Assembly (NCBI GenBank): GCA_945956975.1
Contig: CAMFKC010000226.1
Location: 1 to 5,227 of the forward strand
Reading direction: 5' to 3'
Source of the DNA: an uncultured Methylocystaceae bacterium
Lineage (GTDB): Bacteria > Pseudomonadota > Alphaproteobacteria > Rhizobiales > Beijerinckiaceae
DNA length: 5,227 bases
This document shows, piece by piece, positions 1 to 5,227 of this stretch. The notes under the pieces are model-generated. The model was not told where the DNA came from. It was given only the letters and a program-made list of their open reading frames with translations, and searched no databases. The translations under genes and the position numbers were made by a program. Positions within the stretch are counted from its first letter, which is position 1. The number at the start of each line of letters is the position of its first letter.

Positions 1-342
1 GACCACATGGGCGCGATCAAGGCCGCTGATGGTCTCGACCAGCCGGCGTTCAAGGCGCTGCTCGCGCTGATGAAGCGCGACCAGAAATGCTGGATCAAGA
101 TCTCCGGACCCGAGCGCATGGCCGGCAAGGGCCGCCCCCTGAGCGACGCCGTCCCCTTCGCCAAGGCGATCATCGAGACGGCGCCGGACCGCGTCATCTG
201 GGGCTCCGACTGGCCGCACCCCAACGTGCCCTTCATGCCCAACGACGGCGATCTCGTCGATCTCATTCCGCAATATGCGCCGGACCCGGCCGTTCAGCGC
301 AAGCTGCTGGTCGACAATCCCGCGCGCCTCTTCCGCTTCTGA
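1..342 (+). CDS. LigI-like amidohydrolase (2-pyrone-4,6-dicarboxylate hydrolase group), C-terminal part
   Basis: The reading frame is open from the first base, so the 5' part is missing; 113 residues up to a TGA remain. It starts with DHMG and contains KISGPER and WGSDWPHPN, typical of the COG3618 / amidohydrolase-2 TIM-barrel family. In LigI, as I recall it, His180, Arg217 and Asp248 are active-site residues. Here the His of DHMG (codon 4-6), the Arg of GPER (115-117) and the Asp of GSDWPH (208-210) show the same spacings of 37 and 31 residues. The Asp would activate the hydrolytic water, and the Arg would bind a substrate carboxylate. LigI opens 2-pyrone-4,6-dicarboxylate in protocatechuate 4,5-cleavage; relatives open other lactones. 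The N-terminal HxH motif lies outside the window. The protein is probably cytoplasmic and co-transcribed with the symporter 13 bases downstream. The family is secure; the exact substrate is inferred. Confidence 0.88.
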   Translation, partial: DHMGAIKAADGLDQPAFKALLALMKRDQKCWIKISGPERMAGKGRPLSDAVPFAKAIIETAPDRVIWGSDWPHPNVPFMPNDGDLVDLIPQYAPDPAVQRKLLVDNPARLFRF

Positions 343-343
343 G

Positions 344-350
344 AAAGAGC
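344..350 (+). promoter_or_regulatory. Weak ribosome binding site of the symporter gene
   Basis: The 13-base gap after the amidohydrolase stop contains AAAGAG, ending six bases before the ATG at 356. It is only a partial Shine-Dalgarno match, but its spacing supports that ATG over in-frame starts further upstream, which would lie inside the amidohydrolase gene. The short gap leaves no room for a separate promoter, so co-transcription is likely. Confidence 0.5.
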
Positions 351-355
351 CCGTC

Positions 356-1645
356 ATGACAGCCGGACAGGCGACGCAGGCGCGGCCGCGCGGGGGCATC
401 CTGCATTGGCTCTCGCAGCTCTGGGTGCAGGTGCTGGTCGCCATGGTCGCGGGCGTCGTGATCGGCCATGTCTGGCCGACGCTGGGCGTGAAGCTGCAGC
501 CGCTCGGCGACGCCTTCATCAAGGCGATCCGCATGATGATCGCGCCGATCATCTTCTGCACGGTGGTCCACGGCGTCGCCCGCATGGCCGACATGGCGCG
601 CGTCGGCCGCGTGGCGCTGAAGGCGCTCGTCTATTTCGAACTGGTCACGACGCTCGCGCTCATCCTCGGCCTCGTCGCCGTCAACGTGCTGAAGCCCGGC
701 GAGGGCATGAACATCGACCTCGCCCATGTCGATACCTCGCTGGTGAAGACCTACATCGCGCAGGGCAAGGCGCAGGACGTCTCGCACTTCCTGCTGCAGA
801 TCATTCCCAACTCCTTCGTCGGCGCCTTCACCGAGGGCAACGTCCTGCAGGTGCTGTTCATCGCCGTGCTCTGCGGCTTTGCGCTGGCGCAGCTCGGCGA
901 ACGCGGCGCGCCGGTGGCGGCCATGATCGACAATGTCGCGCAGATGCTGTTCAAGATCGTCGGCTTCGTCATGTGGGCCGCGCCATTGGGCGCGCTCGGC
1001 GCCATCGCCTTCACCGTCGGCAAGTTCGGCGCGGGATCGCTGCTGTCGCTCGGCAAGCTGCTGCTCGCCTTCTACGCCACCTGCCTCGTGTTCATCTTCC
1101 TCGTGCTCGGCCCGATCGCGCGCTGGGCGGGCTTCAGCCTGCTCAAGCTGATCCGCTATATCCGCGAGGAACTGCTGATCGTGCTCGCGACAACGTCCTC
1201 CGAGACGGTGCTGCCGCGCATGATCGTGAAGATGGAGAAGGCCGGCTGCGACGAGGGCGTCGTCGGCCTTGTCATTCCCACCGGCTATTCCTTCAACCTC
1301 GACGGCACCTGTCTCTATCTTGCCTTCGCCGCGGTCTTCCTGGCGCAGGCCACCAATACGCCGCTCGGAATCGGCCAGCAGATCGGGCTGCTGATCGTGC
1401 TGCTGCTGACCTCCAAGGGCGCGGCGGGTATCGCGGGCGCAGCCTTCGTCGTTCTCGCCGCCACCATCGCCTCGGCGGGAACGATCCCGATCGAGAGCGT
1501 CGCCATCATCCTCGGCGTGCACCGCCTGATGTCGGAGGGATTGACGCCCACCAACCTCATCGGCAACGCCGTCGCCACCATCGTCGTCGCGAAATGGGAG
1601 AATGCGCTGGACGAAGAGAAGCTCGCCGCGACGTTGAACGCATGA
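356..1645 (+). CDS. DctA-type dicarboxylate/amino acid:cation symporter with altered substrate site
   Basis: The 429 residues match the usual DctA length (about 430). This inner-membrane glutamate-transporter-fold family imports organic acids with Na+ or H+. Characteristic stretches include MIAPIIFCTVV (61-71), FLLQIIPNS (145-153), IRYIREELLIVL (266-277), hairpin 1 TTSSETVLPRM (279-289), GYSFNLDGT (310-318), hairpin 2 TSKGAAGIAGAAF (352-364) and NLIGNAVATIVVAKWE (400-415). Against the DctA pattern I recall, GIDRFMSEARALTN, helix 8 reads GVHRLMSEGLTPTN. The Asp becomes His389, and the Arg at the position equivalent to GltPh Arg397 becomes Leu396. In hairpin 2 the usual GVTGSGF becomes GIAGAAF. 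Scaffold residues such as Asn400 and the NLDGT Asp are kept, so transport is probably intact but the substrate is probably not an ordinary C4-dicarboxylate. I withhold the symbol dctA for that reason. The adjacent LigI-like hydrolase suggests a shared catabolic substrate. Confidence 0.93.
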   Translation: MTAGQATQARPRGGILHWLSQLWVQVLVAMVAGVVIGHVWPTLGVKLQPLGDAFIKAIRMMIAPIIFCTVVHGVARMADMARVGRVALKALVYFELVTTLALILGLVAVNVLKPGEGMNIDLAHVDTSLVKTYIAQGKAQDVSHFLLQIIPNSFVGAFTEGNVLQVLFIAVLCGFALAQLGERGAPVAAMIDNVAQMLFKIVGFVMWAAPLGALGAIAFTVGKFGAGSLLSLGKLLLAFYATCLVFIFLVLGPIARWAGFSLLKLIRYIREELLIVLATTSSETVLPRMIVKMEKAGCDEGVVGLVIPTGYSFNLDGTCLYLAFAAVFLAQATNTPLGIGQQIGLLIVLLLTSKGAAGIAGAAFVVLAATIASAGTIPIESVAIILGVHRLMSEGLTPTNLIGNAVATIVVAKWENALDEEKLAATLNA

Positions 1646-1704
1646 GCGACAGGCGCGCGCGGCATGGCGGAAGCGCCGGCGCCGCGCTACATGGTAGACC
1701 ATGA
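1642..1704 (+). CDS. Possible 20-codon coupling ORF between symporter and exporter
   Basis: An ATG at 1642 overlaps the symporter stop as ATGA. The frame runs 20 codons, and its TGA (1702-1704) overlaps the exporter's ATG, again as ATGA. The peptide is rich in Arg, Gly and Ala and begins MSDRRARHGG; I recognise no family. This arrangement could let ribosomes finishing the symporter re-initiate and reach the exporter start, which has no visible Shine-Dalgarno sequence of its own. Against a selected peptide, it uses codons unusual for its neighbours (AGG, GGA, CTA, AGA, CCA), and only about 12 of 19 codons after the ATG end in G or C. It may act as a translational bridge, or be chance. Confidence 0.3.
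   Translation: MSDRRARHGGSAGAALHGRP
1690..1703. repeat. Short inverted repeat over the exporter start codon
   Basis: CATGGT and ACCATG form perfect 6-base arms around a 2-base AG spacer, and the right arm contains the exporter start codon. The spacer is too small for a stable hairpin, so if functional it would more likely be a protein-binding dyad. Its size makes chance occurrence quite possible. Confidence 0.25.
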
Positions 1705-3173
1705 CATCCGCGCCGCAGACGGCCTTCACCCGTCCGGAAATCCTCTCGATCCTGATCGGTCTCATGCTCGCCATGCTGCTCGGCGCGCTCGACCAGACCA
1801 TCGTCGCCACCGCCATGCCGACCATCGGCCGCGAACTCGGCGACGTCGATCAATTGCCGTGGATCGTCACCGCCTACCTGCTCGCCTCCGTCGCGGTCAC
1901 GCCGCTCTATGGCAAGCTCGCCGACATCCACGGCCGCCGCGTGGTCATGCTCTCGGCCATCGCCATCTTCGTCGCGGGCTCCGTCGCCTGCGCGCTGTCG
2001 CCCTCGGTGCCGGTGCTGGCGGTTGCGCGCGCCGTGCAGGGCGCAGGCGGCGGCGGCCTGATCTCGCTCGCGCAGACCATCATCGCCGACATCGTCTCGC
2101 CGCGCGAGCGCGGCCGCTATCAGGTCCACATCGCCAGTGTCTTCGCGACATCGAGCCTCGCCGGCCCGGCGCTCGGCGGCCTGCTCGCCGACCACGTCCA
2201 CTGGTCCGCGATCTTTTGGATCAACATCCCGCTCGGCCTTGCGGCCTTCTTCATGACCTCCTCGCGCCTGCGCCGCCTGCCGAACGTGGGGCGGCCGCAC
2301 AAGCTCGACATTGCCGGCGCGCTGCTGCTCGTGCTCGCCACCACCCCCTTCCTGCTCGCGCTGAGCTGGGGCGGCGTCAAATATGCGTGGTCGTCCGCGC
2401 TCGTCCTCAGCCTGTTCGCCTGCGCCGTTCTCTTCACGCTCGGCTTCGTCTGGCGCACGCGCACGGCGGATGAGCCGCTCATTCCTGCCACGGTTCTTGC
2501 AAACCAGGTGGTGAAGACCGCCACCGTCGCGGCCGGGCTGTCGATGGGCGTGTTCATCGGTCTCTCCATCGTCATGCCCGTCTATCTCGAAGGCGTGGTC
2601 GGCCTCACCGCCTCCATGTCCGGGCTCGCGCTCATTCCGCTGATGATCGGCACGGTCATCGGCGCGACCATCGCCGGCCGCTCGATGGCGCGCGCGACCA
2701 ACTACAAGCGCCTGCCGCTGGCCGGCATGGCGGTCGCGCTCGCGGCCTGCGCCATCATCGCCTGGCGCCCGCGCGGTCTGCCGCTGCCGGTGCTCGAATG
2801 CGTGCTGCTGGTCGTCACCGTGGGCCTCGGCACGGTGCTGCCGACCGCCACCGTCTCCATCCAGAACGCGGTCGCGCGCCATGAACTCGGCGCCGCCACG
2901 GGCGCCAGCAATTTCTTCCGGCAGATCGGCAGCGCGCTGGTGGCGGCGGTCTTCGGCGCCATGGTGTTCGGCGGCTCGGGCGTCGCGCAGGAGGTCACGC
3001 GCGCCCAGCATGCCGCGCTGGATCCGGCCAGTCTCGAGGCGCTGACACAGGCGTTTCGGCATGTCTACATCGGCGCCTGCATCCTCATCGTGATCGCGAT
3101 GGTCTTCTTCTCGGCCATGCAGATGCGCCCGCTGCGCAGCAGCATCGAGCCGCCGGCGGACTCCGGGCACTAG
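1701..3173 (+). CDS. MFS transporter, DHA2 (EmrB/QacA) drug:H+ antiporter family
   Basis: The 490 residues are typical for the 14-helix DHA2 subfamily of inner-membrane proton-driven exporters. Motif D1, LDQTIVATAMPTI (30-42, Asp31), lies in helix 1. Motif A, GKLADIHGRR, is at 71-80 in the helix 2-3 loop. Motif B, ARAVQGAGGGG (Arg110), is at 109-119. The antiporter motif C, SSLAGPALGG, is at 151-160, followed by WINIPLG (173-179). The C-terminal half has the usual NAVARHELGAATGASNFFRQIG stretch (within 389-410). An in-frame TAG at 1695-1697 rules out a longer protein, making ATG 1701 the first possible start; the next in-frame ATG would remove helix 1. No Shine-Dalgarno sequence precedes it, consistent with translational coupling. 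The substrate cannot be told from sequence; context hints at export of the compound or intermediate handled by the upstream genes, or at unrelated drug efflux. Confidence 0.93.
   Translation: MTSAPQTAFTRPEILSILIGLMLAMLLGALDQTIVATAMPTIGRELGDVDQLPWIVTAYLLASVAVTPLYGKLADIHGRRVVMLSAIAIFVAGSVACALSPSVPVLAVARAVQGAGGGGLISLAQTIIADIVSPRERGRYQVHIASVFATSSLAGPALGGLLADHVHWSAIFWINIPLGLAAFFMTSSRLRRLPNVGRPHKLDIAGALLLVLATTPFLLALSWGGVKYAWSSALVLSLFACAVLFTLGFVWRTRTADEPLIPATVLANQVVKTATVAAGLSMGVFIGLSIVMPVYLEGVVGLTASMSGLALIPLMIGTVIGATIAGRSMARATNYKRLPLAGMAVALAACAIIAWRPRGLPLPVLECVLLVVTVGLGTVLPTATVSIQNAVARHELGAATGASNFFRQIGSALVAAVFGAMVFGGSGVAQEVTRAQHAALDPASLEALTQAFRHVYIGACILIVIAMVFFSAMQMRPLRSSIEPPADSGH
3170..3173. other. 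Shared CTAG: overlapping stop codons of convergent genes
   Basis: The palindrome CTAG supplies TAG to the exporter (plus strand, 3171-3173) and TAG to glgX (minus strand, 3172-3170), so the two genes overlap tail to tail by four bases. There is no spacer for a dedicated terminator, and no GC stem followed by a T run is visible on either strand here. Transcripts from both sides probably run into each other's 3' ends or end by Rho. Confidence 0.9.
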
Positions 3174-5194
3174 CCGGCCGCGACCTCCACCAAGGCCACC
3201 ACGCTGCGCGGCGCGACCTGAAGGCGTTCGCCGTCGATGGCGCGGGCGCCGGCAAAGGCTGACGCGCTCTCGATCGAAAGCGACCAGCCCATGCCGTTGG
3301 CCGGGGCGGGCAGCGTCATGTCGATCGCAGAGGCTGCGCGGTTGAACGCCATGTGGAGGCGCGGCCCGCCATGGCGTGGCGCGCGTGTCAGCGCGACGAA
3401 ATCCGCCTGCGCCCAGTCAGGGTCCTCAAGGGCGGAACCGTCCGCCTGCAGCCAGCAGGCATCGGGATTTGGCGCGCCATTTTCGGCGCGACCGGTCAGG
3501 AAACGGTCTTCCGACAGGACCGCATGGTCCCTGCGGAACCGCGCCAGCTCCGCCACGAAATCCGCGAGCTGCTCGTCGGCGCTCGCCCAGTCGAGCCAGG
3601 TCGTTTCGTTGTCCTGCGCATAGGCGTTGTTGTTGCCGTTCTGCGTGCGGCCGAATTCGTCGCCGGCGGTCAGCATAGGCGTGCCGAGCGAAAGGAGCAG
3701 CGTGGCGAGCAGCGCGCGTGCATCGGCCTTGCGGCGCGCGATCACATGTTCGTCGGGCGTCACCCCTTCAGCGCCGCCGTTCCAGCAGATCTCGCCCCCA
3801 TTGCCGTCGCGATTGTCCTCGCCGTTCGCATGATTGTGCTTGCCCGAGTAGGAGACGAGATCGCGCAGCGTGAACCCGTCATGGGCGGCGATGAAGTTCA
3901 GGCTTTCACGCGGGCCGCGACCATTGTGGTCAAACAGATCGGCAGAGCCCGCGAGCCGCGTCGCCAGCGCGCCGGCGGCATGGGCGTCGCCGCGCCAGAA
4001 GCGGCGGACGTCGTCGCGGTAGCGGTCGTTCCATTCGAGCCATCCAGCCGGGAAGCGCCCCACCTGGTAGCCGCCCGGCCCGATGTCCCAGGGTTCCGCG
4101 ATCAGCAGGCGATCGCGCAGGACATCGTCGGCCGCGATGGCTTGCAGCAAGGGCGCAAGCGGATCGAACCCTTCGGGGCGCCGCGCCAGCGACGTCGCGA
4201 GATCGAAGCGGAAGCCTTCGACGCCCGCCTCCAGCACGAAGCGTCGCAGCGACTCGAGGATTAGCGCAATGACGTTCGGCTGCGTGCAGTCGAGAGAATT
4301 GCCGCAGCCCGCATCGTTGATCAGCGCGCCGTCGGCGGCGCGGCGATAGTAGGTTGCATTGTCGAGCCCGCGCAGCGACAGCGTCGGCCCGAGTTCATCG
4401 CTCTCGCCGGTATGATTGTAGACGACGTCGAGAATGGTTCCGATGCCCGCTGCACGCAGCGCAGCCACTGTCGCGCGCAGATCGGCTATGCCGCCGGGGG
4501 CGAGCCGCGGATCGAGCGCGCCGAAGACGACGGGATTGTAGCCCCAGGCGTTGCTGAGCCCGAGCGGCGGCAGGTGGCGTTCGTCGATCCATGCGGCGAC
4601 CGGCATCAACTCGACATGGCTCACGCCGAGCCGCAGGAAACGCTCGATCACGTGGGGCAGGGCGAGAGCCGGCAGCGTGCCGCGCAGGTGATCGGGAACG
4701 AGGGGATCGCACATCGTGTGCGCCTTGACGCAGGCTTCGTAGATCAGCCCCGGCGTCGAGCTTGGCGGCGGAACGAGATGCGCCAGCGGATGGTCGGCTA
4801 TCGCCTTCGGAACGAGCCGCGCCGTGTCGACGGCGGTCTGGCGCGGCAGCGTCAGCGCGGGATCGAAGACGAACGCGCGGTCGATCCGCCGCGCCAAGGG
4901 GTCGACCAGCAATTTGCCGGGATCGAAGCGATGGCCCGCGCGCGGGTCCCACGGCCCGTCGGCCCGCAGGCCGTAGCGCTGCCCGGCGCGGAAGCCGGTC
5001 AGAAAGCCATAGTGCAGGTCGCCGTCGCGTGACGTCAGTGCGACACGCGCGGTCTCGTTGTCGTCTTCGTCGAACAGGCAGACCCAGATGCGTTCGGCGT
5101 GGCGAGAGGCCACGCCGATCACGGCCCCGTCGTCGGTCAGCCGGAGGCCGGGGCCTGCCGGCGGCGCGCAGGGTTCCGCCTCGCGCTCATCCAT
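3170..5194 (-). CDS. glgX: Glycogen debranching enzyme GlgX (GH13 isoamylase-type)
   Basis: The 674 residues are close to E. coli GlgX (657). This cytoplasmic enzyme hydrolyses alpha-1,6 branches, mainly short stubs left by glycogen phosphorylase, releasing malto-oligosaccharides. An N-terminal CBM48-like beta domain spans about 15-105 and ends in GHRFDPGKLLVDP (87-99). The catalytic barrel carries region I DVVYNH (256-261), region II GFRFDLATS (327-335; Arg329, nucleophile Asp331), region III LIAEPWD (364-370; acid/base Glu367) and region IV AAHDG (436-440; Asp439). WGYNP (217-221), EPWDIGPGGYQVG (367-379), NGNNNAYAQDN (519-529) and TWLDW (532-536) are GlgX hallmarks. All catalytic residues are present. 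Small departures are Cys155 in IYEACVK, where I recall His, and Leu174 in RGTL, where I recall Tyr. The frame stays open upstream of ATG 5194 to the window edge without another start, so a more distal start is possible, but the CBM48 begins at the expected distance. Confidence 0.95.
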   Translation of the reverse strand: MDEREAEPCAPPAGPGLRLTDDGAVIGVASRHAERIWVCLFDEDDNETARVALTSRDGDLHYGFLTGFRAGQRYGLRADGPWDPRAGHRFDPGKLLVDPLARRIDRAFVFDPALTLPRQTAVDTARLVPKAIADHPLAHLVPPPSSTPGLIYEACVKAHTMCDPLVPDHLRGTLPALALPHVIERFLRLGVSHVELMPVAAWIDERHLPPLGLSNAWGYNPVVFGALDPRLAPGGIADLRATVAALRAAGIGTILDVVYNHTGESDELGPTLSLRGLDNATYYRRAADGALINDAGCGNSLDCTQPNVIALILESLRRFVLEAGVEGFRFDLATSLARRPEGFDPLAPLLQAIAADDVLRDRLLIAEPWDIGPGGYQVGRFPAGWLEWNDRYRDDVRRFWRGDAHAAGALATRLAGSADLFDHNGRGPRESLNFIAAHDGFTLRDLVSYSGKHNHANGEDNRDGNGGEICWNGGAEGVTPDEHVIARRKADARALLATLLLSLGTPMLTAGDEFGRTQNGNNNAYAQDNETTWLDWASADEQLADFVAELARFRRDHAVLSEDRFLTGRAENGAPNPDACWLQADGSALEDPDWAQADFVALTRAPRHGGPRLHMAFNRAASAIDMTLPAPANGMGWSLSIESASAFAGARAIDGERLQVAPRSVVALVEVAAG

Positions 5195-5227
5195 GCGTGC
5201 GGGTGTGCGGCACTTTCCAGACCTCCT
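5187..5227 (-). CDS. Possible C-terminal end of the gene upstream of glgX
   Basis: On the minus strand a second frame is open from the window edge and reads EVWKVPHTRTHG before a TGA at 5189-5187. That stop lies just inside glgX, giving an 8-base overlap with its ATG at 5194. Such an overlap is typical of genes in one operon, and glgX often follows other glycogen or trehalose genes such as glgB, glgC or glgA. Only about 12 codons are visible, too few to assign a family or to exclude a chance open frame. Confidence 0.3.
   Translation of the reverse strand, partial: EVWKVPHTRTHG
5221..5227 (-). promoter_or_regulatory. Strong Shine-Dalgarno-like AGGAGGT upstream of glgX
   Basis: On the minus strand AGGAGGT is a near-perfect anti-16S match, but it lies 26 bases before the glgX ATG at 5194, too far to serve it directly. 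It sits 7 bases before a GTG at 5213-5211, whose frame closes after eight codons at the TGA overlapping the glgX start. It may drive a leader peptide coupled to glgX, or may simply be coding sequence of an upstream gene (GAG GTC). Confidence 0.35.

Noticed and set aside
1673..1682. Palindrome GCGCCGGCGC in the symporter-exporter gap
   Set aside because: Self-complementary GC runs of this length are expected by chance at this base composition, and no U tract follows it.
263..1825. Open frame of about 520 codons antisense to the symporter
   Set aside because: Its translation is rich in Arg, Asp, Glu, His and Gln with no domain, as expected from the reverse complement of high-GC coding sequence. 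The sense frame is an unambiguous symporter.
1664..2473. Alternative plus-strand frame starting in the gap and overlapping the MFS gene
   Set aside because: Its product is Arg/Ala/Pro-rich and non-membrane-like, while the overlapping frame carries every DHA2 motif.
3131..3159. Perfect 10-base palindromes GCTGCGCAGC and CCGCCGGCGG at the end of the MFS gene
   Set aside because: They have no loop and no T run, lie inside coding sequence, and are common in GC-rich DNA; not a terminator or operator call.
1557..3170. Open frame of about 537 codons antisense to the MFS gene
   Set aside because: Same low-complexity charged composition with no motif; it is a GC-bias shadow of the transporter.
3353..4264. 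Plus-strand open frame of about 300 codons across glgX
   Set aside because: It lies opposite the GlgX catalytic domain, whose motifs are fully conserved; the plus-strand translation shows no recognisable domain.

Overview
The window is dense, high-GC protein-coding DNA whose codons mostly end in G or C. Codon use and protein motifs suggest an alphaproteobacterium, probably of the Hyphomicrobiales (rhizobial) type; this is inference, since no taxonomic marker is present. I see no RNA gene, insertion sequence, CRISPR array or prophage. Almost every base is coding; the longest gap without a confident gene is 55 bases.

Left part, plus strand: three genes read in one direction and look like an operon. 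They are (1) the C-terminal part of an amidohydrolase of the 2-pyrone-4,6-dicarboxylate hydrolase (LigI-like) group, cut by the window edge; (2) a complete DctA-type cation-coupled symporter starting 13 bases later; and (3) after a 55-base gap, a 14-helix DHA2-type major facilitator exporter. The gap holds a possible 20-codon reading frame joined to both neighbours by ATGA stop/start overlaps. Hydrolase plus importer suggests uptake and ring or lactone opening of a small carboxylated, perhaps aromatic-derived, compound. The exporter may remove a toxic substrate or intermediate, or may simply lie downstream.

Right part, minus strand: a complete glycogen debranching enzyme (GlgX, GH13 family) faces the first three genes. 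It and the exporter overlap tail to tail by four bases, CTAG, which supplies a TAG stop to each. Upstream of glgX a reading frame that ends just inside glgX may be the tail of another gene of the same operon, lying outside the window.

The most notable point is in the symporter. Its last core helix lacks the Asp and the Arg that I recall as normal in DctA, the Arg position being the one that grips the substrate's distal carboxylate in this fold. This suggests a changed substrate. I did not find a convincing wholly new system; the remaining observations are gene-junction features of moderate interest.
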